Part shown: piece by piece, positions 1-5,962 of the stretch
Numbering within the stretch: position 1 is the stretch's first letter
Layout of the letters: each line of letters opens with the position of its first letter
Origin: an uncultured Clostridia bacterium
Lineage (GTDB): Bacteria; Bacillota; Clostridia; Lachnospirales; Anaerotignaceae
Direction: 5' to 3'
Length of the DNA: 10,729 nucleotides
Assembly: GCA_958420075.1 (NCBI GenBank)
Contig: CATZIM010000038.1
Location: 1-10,729, forward strand
Made by a program: the position numbers and the translations under genes
The notes under the pieces: model-generated
Databases searched by the model: none
What the model was told of the DNA's origin: nothing
The model's input: the letters and a program-made list of their open reading frames with translations, nothing else

Positions 1-55
1 ATAGAGCAACGGCCTTCTAAGCCGTGGGTCGGGGGTTCGAATCCCTCCTGGTTCA
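1..55 (+). tRNA. tRNA-Arg(TCT), 5' end cut off by the window
   Basis: The window opens inside the D-arm. The anticodon stem ACGGC/GCCGT (9-13 and 21-25) encloses the loop CTTCTAA, which places TCT at positions 34-36, so the tRNA reads AGA codons for arginine. The T-arm is at 31-47 (GGGGG, TTCGAAT, CCCTC). The 3' acceptor strand is CTGGTTC at 48-54 and the discriminator base is A55. The next bases are CTG, so the CCA end is not encoded and must be added after transcription. A strong terminator follows at once. Confidence 0.93.
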
Positions 56-60
56 CTGAA

Positions 61-91
61 AAGAGCAAAAGCGTAGCTTTTGCTCTTTTTT
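61..91 (+). terminator. Intrinsic terminator of the tRNA-Arg transcript
   Basis: A perfect 12-bp stem, AAGAGCAAAAGC (61-72) against GCTTTTGCTCTT (76-87), has a 3-nt loop and runs into a tract of six T (86-91). It sits six bases after the tRNA-Arg discriminator and separates that transcript from the tRNA-Leu promoter just downstream. Confidence 0.9.
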
Positions 92-96
92 GATTC

Positions 97-125
97 TTGA
101 CAGACAGAAACAGAATCGGTACAAT
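97..125 (+). promoter_or_regulatory. Sigma-A promoter of tRNA-Leu
   Basis: A perfect -35 hexamer TTGACA (97-102) and a -10 hexamer TACAAT (120-125) are separated by exactly 17 nt. The expected start of transcription, about 7 nt further on, lies 4-6 nt upstream of the mature tRNA-Leu 5' end, so the tRNA would have a very short 5' leader. Confidence 0.88.
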
Positions 126-136
126 AATATCGTTAT

Positions 137-216
137 GCGGATATGGCGGAATTGGCAGACGCACTGGATTTAGGTTCCAGCGGGCAACCGTGCAGGTTCA
201 AGTCCTGTTATCCGCA
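137..216 (+). tRNA. tRNA-Leu(TAG)
   Basis: The acceptor stem is GCGGATA (137-143) with TATCCGC (209-215), and the discriminator is A216. The anticodon stem CTGGA/TCCAG encloses the loop TTTAGGT, giving anticodon TAG for CUA leucine codons. A variable arm with a short stem marks it as a class II tRNA. The T-arm contains TTCAAGT. CCA is not encoded: GAAAA follows the discriminator. It has its own promoter and terminator, so it is an independent transcription unit rather than the tail of the tRNA-Arg operon. Confidence 0.96.
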
Positions 217-225
217 GAAAAAAAG

Positions 226-254
226 GCGAGTCCAAAGAGGACTCGCTGTTTTTA
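226..254 (+). terminator. Intrinsic terminator of tRNA-Leu
   Basis: A perfect 8-bp stem, GCGAGTCC (226-233) with GGACTCGC (239-246), has a 5-nt AAAGA loop and is followed by TGTTTTTA. It begins about ten bases after the tRNA-Leu 3' end, so the downstream hypothetical gene needs its own promoter. Confidence 0.88.
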
Positions 255-280
255 TATCCGGTGGAAAAATATCTGGTTAT

Positions 281-310
281 TTAAGAAATATGGGTTATAC
301 ATGTTATAAT
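281..310 (+). promoter_or_regulatory. Probable extended -10 promoter of the hypothetical gene
   Basis: A perfect TATAAT (305-310) is preceded by TG at the extended -10 position (TGTTATAAT, 302-310). The best -35 match is weak (TTAAGA, 281-286, 18-nt spacer). Transcription would begin near 317, right at the GGAGGTG ribosome binding site, so the 5' leader is only about a dozen bases. The position between the tRNA-Leu terminator and the start codon supports a real promoter, but the weak -35 and very short leader leave some doubt. Confidence 0.6.
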
Positions 311-328
311 GAAAATGGAGGTGAGATT

Positions 329-952
329 ATGAAGATTTCTGATTCTATTAGAAAAGCAATCGATGATTGGCAACAGCATGAACTTGAATCTGCAATGCTT
401 CATGCATGTAATGCTGTAGATGGTACAGCAGCAAAAGTCTATCCTAAGCTTGGAAGTAATGCGCGTTTTACAAAGTTGTTGCGTGATAATTATGATATTC
501 TTGGACCAATGGGAGCTCCGAGGATTAATCTTGCGGATACAAGATTTCCTGTAGTACTTAAAAAACCGAAAGCATCTGGAGGAAAGCCAGATATTGCTGA
601 TATTATTTATGGAATTCATCGTTGTTCCCATGGCCACGGAGAAGAACTCCCAAATGGATTTGAGTTGATAGAAGATGCTTCTGGACCACCTCGAATTACA
701 CATATGCATGTTGAAAAAGGAAAAGTCCATTTAAGTGATAGAATTATTTTTGGAATGATAGCTGTTGTTGTTCTATCACCAGTGAATTATGATTTGGCAA
801 CATCTAAACTAGATGGATATTTTCTTACATTCGGAGATTTACCAAAACTGATGATAAATGATTGGTGGGGAGAGGCAGAAAAATTCATTTCGGAGATAAT
901 TCCTCAAGATCCTTTACCATTGGTGACAATAGATTTTAAAAATATGCTATGA
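329..952 (+). CDS. Hypothetical protein, possible HEPN-like, AT-rich orphan
   Basis: This encodes a 207-residue soluble protein of a family I do not recognise. The start at 329 is chosen because GGAGGTG (317-323) lies 5 nt upstream. The reading frame is open back to 143, but that part translates tRNA-Leu. There is no signal peptide; one hydrophobic stretch (about residues 139-150) looks like a buried strand or helix rather than a membrane anchor. Residues 20-40 (LHACNAVDGTAAKVYP) form a likely helix, and residues 91-106 carry IIYGIHRCSHGHGEEL. There R98 and H103 have the R-x4-H spacing of HEPN ribonuclease families. This is suggestive only: histidines are common in this segment and the fold is not established. 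Codons end mostly in A or T and use AGA for arginine, in contrast to the GC-richer operon downstream, and terminators flank the gene on both sides. I infer a recently acquired single-gene cargo beside tRNA-Leu, possibly defensive. That it is a gene is fairly sure; its function is not. Confidence 0.82.
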   Translation: MKISDSIRKAIDDWQQHELESAMLHACNAVDGTAAKVYPKLGSNARFTKLLRDNYDILGPMGAPRINLADTRFPVVLKKPKASGGKPDIADIIYGIHRCSHGHGEELPNGFELIEDASGPPRITHMHVEKGKVHLSDRIIFGMIAVVVLSPVNYDLATSKLDGYFLTFGDLPKLMINDWWGEAEKFISEIIPQDPLPLVTIDFKNML

Positions 953-1038
953 AGTTTTTATATTATTTTGGGGATTAAGACAGCAGAATTTTATTTCGCC
1001 TTTTTATATTGTTGCGCTAGATACTTTGAAGCAAATCA

Positions 1039-1079
1039 AGCGGACAGACATGAAAAATGTCTGTCTGCTTTTTCTTTTG
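1039..1079 (+). terminator. Intrinsic terminator downstream of the hypothetical gene
   Basis: A 13-bp stem, AGCGGACAGACAT (1039-1051) with ATGTCTGTCTGCT (1057-1069), contains one G-T wobble and a 5-nt GAAAA loop, and is followed by TTTTTCTTTT. It lies 86 nt after the stop codon; the bases between show no gene or RNA that I can identify. It insulates the MATE promoter that begins three bases later. Confidence 0.88.
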
Positions 1080-1081
1080 TA

Positions 1082-1110
1082 TTGACAAATATAAGGGATA
1101 TAGGTACAAT
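1082..1110 (+). promoter_or_regulatory. Sigma-A promoter of the MATE gene
   Basis: TTGACA (1082-1087) and TACAAT (1105-1110) are separated by exactly 17 nt, the same hexamers and spacing as the tRNA-Leu promoter. Transcription should begin near 1117 and gives an untranslated leader of about 110 nt. Such a strong promoter fits control after initiation, by the structured leader that follows. Confidence 0.9.
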
Positions 1111-1120
1111 CGTGTCATAC

Positions 1121-1208
1121 AAGGGGTTTTTCCGCCACCGGGTGGAAAAACAAGAATACCCGTATCCATTCCGGTAGGTCTCAGCAGGAATGGGTAGGGG
1201 TATTTTTT
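1121..1208 (+). promoter_or_regulatory. Candidate guanidine-IV (mepA) riboswitch with terminator
   Basis: The leader holds two hairpins. P1 pairs GTTTTTCC (1126-1133) with GGAAAAAC (1144-1151); three more inner pairs leave the loop ACCG (1137-1140). P2 pairs AATACCC (1155-1161) with GGGTATT (1198-1204) and CCATTCC (1166-1172) with GGAATGG (1187-1193), has a 14-nt loop, and ends in six T (1203-1208), so it is an intrinsic terminator just before the ribosome binding site. ACCGG of P1 (1137-1141) is complementary to CCGGT at the P2 loop (1171-1175), which allows a loop-loop contact. CGGGT (1139-1143) can also pair with ACCCG (1158-1162) in the base of the terminator. Two hairpins with contacting loops, the second a terminator, upstream of a MepA-type MATE pump in Clostridia is the known setting of the guanidine-IV class, where guanidinium relieves termination. 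The class is assigned from memory of architecture and context, not from an alignment. The attenuator itself is secure. Confidence 0.7.
1155..1208 (+). terminator. Regulated leader terminator (P2 of the candidate riboswitch)
   Basis: The stem has 7 bp, a G-G mismatch, three more pairs and another 7 bp, with a 14-nt loop (1173-1186) and a tract of six T. It ends seven bases before the AGGAGG of the MATE gene, so when it forms the pump message is cut off before its ribosome binding site. Confidence 0.82.
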
Positions 1209-1229
1209 ACGTTTAGGAGGAAAATGACC

Positions 1230-2543
1230 ATGTTGGGAAAACAATATCTGAAATATGTATCCAGCAATATACTGGGGATGATGGGGCTTTCCTTTTACAT
1301 CTTAGCAGATACCTACTTTGTGGCAGCAAGGCTGGGGGCAGATGGTTTGGCGGCACTGAATATTGCTATTCCGGGGTATTCTCTGGTCAATGCCACAGGG
1401 CTTATGGTGGCCATGGGCGGCGCTGTGCGGTATACCATTGCCCAATCACAGGGACAGAAAAAACAGGCCCACGAAATATTCACCAAAACCATGCTCACAG
1501 GCTGGTTTTTCGCCGCCATTTATCTCTTGATGGGGATTTTTCTGGCAACACCCCTTGCGGCCCTTTTAGGGGCAGAAGGAGAAATCTTGCCCATGACAGC
1601 GGATTATCTGCGGATGATGCTCCTGTTTGGGGTGTTCTTCATTTCCAATGATATGATGCTTGCCTTTGTGCGAAACGACGGTGCCCCAAGGCTTGCCATG
1701 ATCGGCATGATCTGCGGCAGTCTCACCAATGTGGTGCTGGACTATGTGTTCATTTTTCCCTTGGATATGGGGTTGTTCGGTGCGGCGCTGGCAACGGGTT
1801 TTTCTCCGGCGGTGAGCATGTGCGTTATGTCCATCCATGTGTGGAAAAAGAAAAACGGCTTTGCTTTCTGCAGGGTGAAAGAAGTGGCAAAAAGCGGACT
1901 GCTGTTCTGTAAATTGGGGATTTCCGCTTTTGTCAATGAATTTGCCACAGGCGTGGTGCTGACGGTGTTCAATCTGCTGATTTTGTCCATCAGCGGCAAT
2001 ACAGGCGTAGCGGCTTACGGCATCATTGCCAATATCGCTCTGGTGGGAACGGCGGTGTATACAGGGCTTTCCCAAGGGACACAGCCTCTGGTCAGCCAGT
2101 ATTACGGCAAACGGGATCACCACAGTACCAGAAAACTCTATGGTTTTGCCATATCTACAGCCCTTCTGCTGGGGGCGGTGATGATCGCCATTGCATGGGC
2201 ATTTACGGAGCCTTTGGTTACTGTGTTCAATGGCGAAGGCAACGAGGCTTTGCAGACCATGGCGGAAGAAGGTCTGCGGCTGTATTTCATCGGTTTCCTG
2301 TTTGCGGGCATCAACATTGTTTCAGCGGTGTATCTGGGTGCTGTGGAACAGCCAATGCCATCTTTTATCATTGCAATGGCAAGAGGCGTGGCGGCCATTC
2401 TGTTTTTCGCGTTCCTCCTTTCCTCTTTGCTTGGGATGCTGGGCATCTGGCTGGCATTTCCGGCTGCAGAGGCGGCTACCTGCCTGTTGACAGCGGTTTT
2501 CATGTGGCGCAGCCGAAAGGTAAAAACAAAAGAAGCAGTATAA
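1230..2543 (+). CDS. MATE-family multidrug/cation efflux pump, MepA-like
   Basis: This is an inner-membrane antiporter of the multidrug and toxic compound extrusion family, which exports cationic or aromatic compounds in exchange for Na+ or H+. At 437 residues it has the family's usual length and about twelve hydrophobic segments. The first helix carries the typical LADTYFVAARLGADGLAALN region (residues 25-44), with the acidic residue expected there (D27). The second half-repeat begins near FVNEFATG and includes SQGTQPLVSQYYG. The reading frame also allows ATG at 1224, but that codon is only 3 nt from AGGAGG (1215-1220), while ATG 1230 is 9 nt away and is preferred. The gene is monocistronic: it has its own promoter, a regulated leader terminator upstream and a terminator downstream. 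If the leader is a guanidine-IV riboswitch, the physiological substrate may be guanidinium or a related compound. MepA-type is a subfamily assignment by resemblance; the substrate is not proven. Confidence 0.93.
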   Translation: MLGKQYLKYVSSNILGMMGLSFYILADTYFVAARLGADGLAALNIAIPGYSLVNATGLMVAMGGAVRYTIAQSQGQKKQAHEIFTKTMLTGWFFAAIYLLMGIFLATPLAALLGAEGEILPMTADYLRMMLLFGVFFISNDMMLAFVRNDGAPRLAMIGMICGSLTNVVLDYVFIFPLDMGLFGAALATGFSPAVSMCVMSIHVWKKKNGFAFCRVKEVAKSGLLFCKLGISAFVNEFATGVVLTVFNLLILSISGNTGVAAYGIIANIALVGTAVYTGLSQGTQPLVSQYYGKRDHHSTRKLYGFAISTALLLGAVMIAIAWAFTEPLVTVFNGEGNEALQTMAEEGLRLYFIGFLFAGINIVSAVYLGAVEQPMPSFIIAMARGVAAILFFAFLLSSLLGMLGIWLAFPAAEAATCLLTAVFMWRSRKVKTKEAV

Positions 2544-2574
2544 CCATCAAGTGTCATCTCCAAAAAGCAACTTC

Positions 2575-2618
2575 CCCTTAAGAAAACATTGATTTTCGCT
2601 TTCTTGATTTCTTAAGGG
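2575..2618. repeat. 11-bp perfect inverted repeat around CTTAAG
   Basis: CCCTTAAGAAA (2575-2585) and TTTCTTAAGGG (2608-2618) are perfect inverted copies separated by 22 bp, with two further pairs beyond one mismatch. Neither strand has a T tract after the stem, so it is not a normal terminator. It could be an operator, an RNA-processing hairpin at the 3' end of the MATE message, or a remnant of a small element. Confidence 0.6.
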
Positions 2619-2671
2619 AAATTGCGACGGCTGTCTTCAGAAGAAAACATATCAAATAAAATCTCAATATA

Positions 2672-2720
2672 AAAGCTGGAATCCTTATGATGACAAAGGA
2701 TTCCAGCTTTCTTTGTTTTC
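2672..2720 (+). terminator. Intrinsic terminator after the MATE gene
   Basis: AAAGCTGGAATCC (2672-2684) pairs perfectly with GGATTCCAGCTTT (2698-2710), extended by two A-T pairs to 15 bp, with a 9-nt loop. The T-rich tail TTTCTTTGTTTTC is interrupted but sufficient. It closes the MATE transcription unit. Confidence 0.78.
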
Positions 2721-2729
2721 TTATGAAGA

Positions 2730-2809
2730 TGCCCCTAAGGGGACGGCACTTTTTTTATGCCCAAAAACAGGCATAGGGCAGGCTGCTTTTTCCATATACT
2801 GAAAAGCAG
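2730..2809 (+). promoter_or_regulatory. Hairpin-rich leader of the dideoxysugar operon
   Basis: Three consecutive small hairpins precede rfbF. The first is TGCC..GGCA enclosing CC-TAA-GG (2730-2748), followed by C and then seven T (2750-2756), which makes it terminator-like. The second is TATGCC (2756-2761) with GGCATA (2770-2775). The third is CTGCTTTT (2783-2790) with AAAAGCAG (2802-2809), with TATACT in its loop. The first could stop read-through from upstream or act as an attenuator. I recognise no known riboswitch class here, and no JUMPstart-like element. Confidence 0.45.
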
Positions 2810-2832
2810 AATGTTTTGGGGAGGCGGCTTCC

Positions 2833-3606
2833 ATGAAAGCAGTCATACTGGCAGGGGGCTTTGGCACGCGGATTGCGGAGGAATCCCATCTGCGCCCCAA
2901 GCCCATGATTGAAATCGGCGGAAAGCCCATTTTGTGGCATATCATGAAGATTTTCAGCGCTTACGGCGTGACAGATTTTGTTATTTGCTGCGGCTATAAG
3001 GGGTACTGCATCAAGGAGTATTTTTCCCATTATGCCCTCCATCACAGCGATGTGACCTTCGATTTCCGCAAGGGAACGGAAATGATCATCCATCACCGCC
3101 AGACGGAACCGTGGCAGGTGACATTGGTGGATACGGGTCTGAACACCATGACCGGCGGGCGGGTGAAACGGGCTGTCCCCTATTTGGGAGAGGAACGGTT
3201 TTTTGTTACTTATGGCGATGGTGTGGCAGATGTGGACATCAACAAACTATTGGCATTTCACGAAAAAATGGGGAAGAAAGCCACTATGACCGTGGTGCAG
3301 CCGGCAGGGCGGTTTGGTACAGCGGAAATTGAAGCTGGCTGTGTCCGTGCTTTTCGGGAAAAGGCAGACAGTGACAGCGGCTGGATCAACGGCGGTTTTC
3401 TGGTGTTGGAGCCTTCTGTCCTGCCCTATTTGAAAGGGGATGAAACCATTCTGGAACAGGAACCTTTGTCCACACTGGCGGCGGAAGGAGAACTGGCGGC
3501 ATACCAGCATCGTGGCTTCTGGCAGTGTATGGATACCCTGCGGGATAAGGAAAAACTGGAACAGCTTTGGAAAGAAGGTGCGCCGTGGCGGATTTGGGAA
3601 AAATGA
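2833..3606 (+). CDS. rfbF: Glucose-1-phosphate cytidylyltransferase
   Basis: The enzyme joins CTP and alpha-D-glucose 1-phosphate to give CDP-glucose and pyrophosphate, the committed first step to CDP-linked 3,6-dideoxyhexoses (RfbF, AscA). It is 257 residues long, the normal family size, and cytosolic. The nucleotidyltransferase signature LAGGFGTR (6-13) continues into RPKPM (21-25), with the lysine that contacts the sugar phosphate. YGDGVADVD (127-135) supplies the metal-binding aspartates, WINGGF (184-189) is the sugar-binding segment, and GFWQCMDTLRD (228-238) is the diagnostic C-terminal motif of cytidylyltransferases that use glucose-1-phosphate. GGGGAGG (2818-2824) lies 8 nt before the ATG. 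It is the first gene of the operon, and its stop codon overlaps the start of rfbG in an ATGA. Identity is secure. Confidence 0.96.
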   Translation: MKAVILAGGFGTRIAEESHLRPKPMIEIGGKPILWHIMKIFSAYGVTDFVICCGYKGYCIKEYFSHYALHHSDVTFDFRKGTEMIIHHRQTEPWQVTLVDTGLNTMTGGRVKRAVPYLGEERFFVTYGDGVADVDINKLLAFHEKMGKKATMTVVQPAGRFGTAEIEAGCVRAFREKADSDSGWINGGFLVLEPSVLPYLKGDETILEQEPLSTLAAEGELAAYQHRGFWQCMDTLRDKEKLEQLWKEGAPWRIWEK

Positions 3607-4643
3607 AACGCTTTTATAAAGACAAACGGGTGCTGGTGACGGGGCACACGGGCTTCAAAGGGGCATGGCTGTGCCGATTGCTGCTGGATATGGGGGCAAA
3701 GGTCTATGGCTACGCTTTGGCACCGGAGAGGGAAAGTCTGTACGGTCTGCTGGAATGGGAAAAAGGGTTGGTGTCTTGTTACGGCGATATTCGCCAGCCC
3801 AAAAAACTGGCGGCTTTTGTGAAAAAAGCGGAACCGGAAGTGGTTTTCCATCTGGCGGCACAGCCTTTGGTTTCTGCGGGATATGCCCAGCCTGTGCGGA
3901 CATACGAAACGAACCTCATGGGCACCGTATATCTGCTGGAAGCATTGCGGAAAGCGGAAAGCCTGCGGTCTGTGGTAGTGGTGACGACAGATAAGGTCTA
4001 TGCGGAAACGAAAGAAGCCACAGGAGAGGAAAACCTATTGGATGGCTTTGACCCTTATGCCAACAGCAAATCCTGTGCGGAATTGGCGGCGGCATGTTAT
4101 GGGCGGTGTTTTTTGCAGGGAAAGGCGGCATTGTCCCGTCTGCGGGCAGGGAATGTCATTGGCGGCGGTGATTTTGCGGCACATCGCATCCTGCCGGACT
4201 GTATCCGGGCGGCAGTGGCACGCAAACCTGTGATTCTGCGGCATCCCGAAGGGGTGCGTCCTTATCAGCATGTATTGGAGCCTTTGACAGCATATCTCTG
4301 GACGGCTTGGAAACAGTGGGAAGCGCCGGAATTGGCAGACTGCTACAACGTGGCACCCAAAGGGGAGGATATTTCCAATGGGGAACTGGCTGGGCTTTTC
4401 TGCAAATATTGGGGAGACGGCATGACATGGCAGGCGGAACGAACTGATTTTCCCAGAGAACAGGCGGTTTTGCGGCTCAATGGGGAGAAAATACAGGAAA
4501 AACTGGGCTGGACGCCTCGCTGGAATGTGGAGCAGGCCGTTTCGGCAACGGTGGCATGGACGAAGGTCTGGCAGAGGGGCGGTAACTTGACAGAAGAAAT
4601 GCGCAGAGAAGCGGCAGCTTATGAGAAGGGGGAATGGATATGA
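3603..4643 (+). CDS. rfbG: CDP-glucose 4,6-dehydratase
   Basis: This NAD+-dependent extended short-chain dehydrogenase converts CDP-glucose to CDP-4-keto-6-deoxyglucose (RfbG, AscB). It is 346 residues long, with the Rossmann motif GHTGFKG (14-20), the catalytic region TTDK (128-131), and the active-site Y152-x3-K156 in PYANSKS. The family blocks GNVIGGGDF (183-191) and RPYQHVLEP (219-227) are both intact. I chose ATG 3603, which overlaps the rfbF stop as ATGA; an in-frame ATG at 3567 would add 12 residues before the Rossmann strand and overlap rfbF by 40 nt without a better ribosome binding site. The site before 3603 is weak (GGGA, 3596-3599), so translation is probably coupled to rfbF. The product feeds RfbH, encoded next. 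Confidence 0.95.
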   Translation: MKRFYKDKRVLVTGHTGFKGAWLCRLLLDMGAKVYGYALAPERESLYGLLEWEKGLVSCYGDIRQPKKLAAFVKKAEPEVVFHLAAQPLVSAGYAQPVRTYETNLMGTVYLLEALRKAESLRSVVVVTTDKVYAETKEATGEENLLDGFDPYANSKSCAELAAACYGRCFLQGKAALSRLRAGNVIGGGDFAAHRILPDCIRAAVARKPVILRHPEGVRPYQHVLEPLTAYLWTAWKQWEAPELADCYNVAPKGEDISNGELAGLFCKYWGDGMTWQAERTDFPREQAVLRLNGEKIQEKLGWTPRWNVEQAVSATVAWTKVWQRGGNLTEEMRREAAAYEKGEWI

Positions 4644-5962
4644 CGGAAGCGGAAGCAAGACGGGAGATTTTGGAGAAGGTGCGGGAATATTACCACTGTT
4701 TCCATGACGGAAAACGCTGGGATGGAAAGCATGTGTCCTACGGCGGCAGGGTTTATGACGAAAGAGAAATGGAAAACCTCACAGAAGCCATGCTGGATTT
4801 TGGTTTGACGGCAGGGCGGTTTGCCATGGCATTTGAGCGGAATTTTGCCGCATACATAGGGGTGAGACATTGTGCCTTAGTCAATTCCGGTTCCTCTGCC
4901 AATCTGCTGGCGTTCCATACTCTGACTTCTCCACTGCTGGGAGAAAGACGCATTTGCCGGGGGGATGAAGTCATCACCGTGGCGGCTGGATTTCCCACCA
5001 CTGTGGCACCTATTTTGCAGTATGGGGCGGTGCCTGTCTTTGTGGATGTGACCTTGCCCCAGTACAACATAGATGTTTCTATGCTGGAGGAAGCCCTTTC
5101 GCCTAAAACGAAGGCGGTGATGATTGCCCATACATTAGGGAATCCTTTTGATGTGAAAGCGGTAGTGGATTTCTGTCAAAAACATGATTTATGGCTGGTG
5201 GAGGACAACTGCGATGCTGTGGGAGCGGCGTATTGTCTGGATGGAAATTGGCGGAAAACAGGAACGTTCGGGCATTTATCCACTGTTAGTTTTTACCCGC
5301 CCCATCACATGACCATGGGCGAGGGCGGCGCTGTCTGCACCAATGATGATTTGCTGGGGAAAATCATGGTTTCTCTCCGGGATTGGGGACGGGATTGCAC
5401 TTGCGCCCCGGGGCAGGATAACCGCTGTAAGCACCGTTTTGACAGACAGTATGGCAAACTGCCCTTTGGCTACGACCATAAATACGTCTATTCCCATTTG
5501 GGATTCAATCTGAAAGCTACGGAAATGCAGGGGGCAATTGGGTTGGCGCAGTTGGAAAAGCTGCCGGATTTTGTGAAAAAACGGCGGTATCATTTTGATT
5601 ACCTCCTGACACTGCTGGAAAAGAACGGCGATAAAGTAATTTTGCCGGAAGTGACGGAAAACGCTATGGCAAGTCCCTTTGGATTCCTGCTGACCTGCCG
5701 GGAAGGAATTTCCAGAGAAAAAATCGTTTCCGCATTAGAGGAAAAGGGCATCCAGACCCGTCCTCTTTTTGCGGGGAACCTCCTGCGGCATCCTTGCTTT
5801 GATACCTTGGAGGAAGACGTGGATTATCGTGTTATCGGAAAATTGCCAGTGACAGACCGGATTTTGCAGGATACTTTCTGGGTGGGGGTCTATCCGGGAC
5901 TGACGGCGGAACAGCTGGCTTATGAGGGGGAGGTGCTCTATGACGCCATACGGAAAGCCTGA
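4640..5962 (+). CDS. rfbH: CDP-4-keto-6-deoxyglucose 3-dehydrase (E1)
   Basis: This is the PMP-dependent, [2Fe-2S] C3-deoxygenating enzyme (RfbH, AscC, E1) of the DegT/aminotransferase fold. With an E3 reductase it yields CDP-4-keto-3,6-dideoxyglucose. The usual PLP-anchoring lysine is replaced by histidine in SFYPPHHMTMGEGG (from residue 217, HH at 222-223), the hallmark of this dehydrase. Cysteines for the cluster are seen in DCTCAPGQDNRC (252-263, C-x-C-x7-C), with C191 in VEDNCDAVG as the likely fourth. FGYDHKYVYSHLGFN (276-290) is also conserved. ATG 4640 is preferred over 4634 because AAGGGGG (4626-4632) lies 7 nt upstream and the start makes another ATGA overlap with the rfbG stop; this gives 440 residues. 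No E3 partner (AscD/RfbI) is encoded in the window, so electrons must come from a reductase elsewhere. Confidence 0.95.
   Translation: MTEAEARREILEKVREYYHCFHDGKRWDGKHVSYGGRVYDEREMENLTEAMLDFGLTAGRFAMAFERNFAAYIGVRHCALVNSGSSANLLAFHTLTSPLLGERRICRGDEVITVAAGFPTTVAPILQYGAVPVFVDVTLPQYNIDVSMLEEALSPKTKAVMIAHTLGNPFDVKAVVDFCQKHDLWLVEDNCDAVGAAYCLDGNWRKTGTFGHLSTVSFYPPHHMTMGEGGAVCTNDDLLGKIMVSLRDWGRDCTCAPGQDNRCKHRFDRQYGKLPFGYDHKYVYSHLGFNLKATEMQGAIGLAQLEKLPDFVKKRRYHFDYLLTLLEKNGDKVILPEVTENAMASPFGFLLTCREGISREKIVSALEEKGIQTRPLFAGNLLRHPCFDTLEEDVDYRVIGKLPVTDRILQDTFWVGVYPGLTAEQLAYEGEVLYDAIRKA

Larger units (their letters stand above)
2544..2832. other. Intergenic region with several inverted repeats
   Basis: This 289-bp gap holds no credible gene. 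In order it contains an 11-bp inverted repeat (2575-2585/2608-2618), the terminator at 2672-2720, and three short hairpins between 2730 and 2809. I find no consensus promoter for the sugar operon. The best -10 match is TATACT (2795-2800), which has no good -35 partner 17 nt upstream, so the operon promoter is either weak, activator-dependent or read by another sigma factor. Confidence 0.6.

Noticed and set aside
143..328. N-terminal extension of the hypothetical protein starting MAELADALDL
   Set aside because: This stretch is the translation of tRNA-Leu and its terminator, a well-known false start. A good ribosome binding site supports the start at 329.
953..1038. Possible attachment site (duplicate of the tRNA-Leu 3' end) flanking the AT-rich gene
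   Set aside because: I looked for a repeat of the T-arm and acceptor sequence and found none, and there is no integrase gene in the window.
1017..1244. Minus-strand open frame across the MATE leader
   Set aside because: It covers the terminator, promoter and riboswitch candidate and has no ribosome binding site; its apparent repeats come from the hairpins.
1566..2123. Minus-strand frames inside the MATE gene
   Set aside because: They are shadow frames of a clear membrane protein gene, with no domain and no ribosome binding site.
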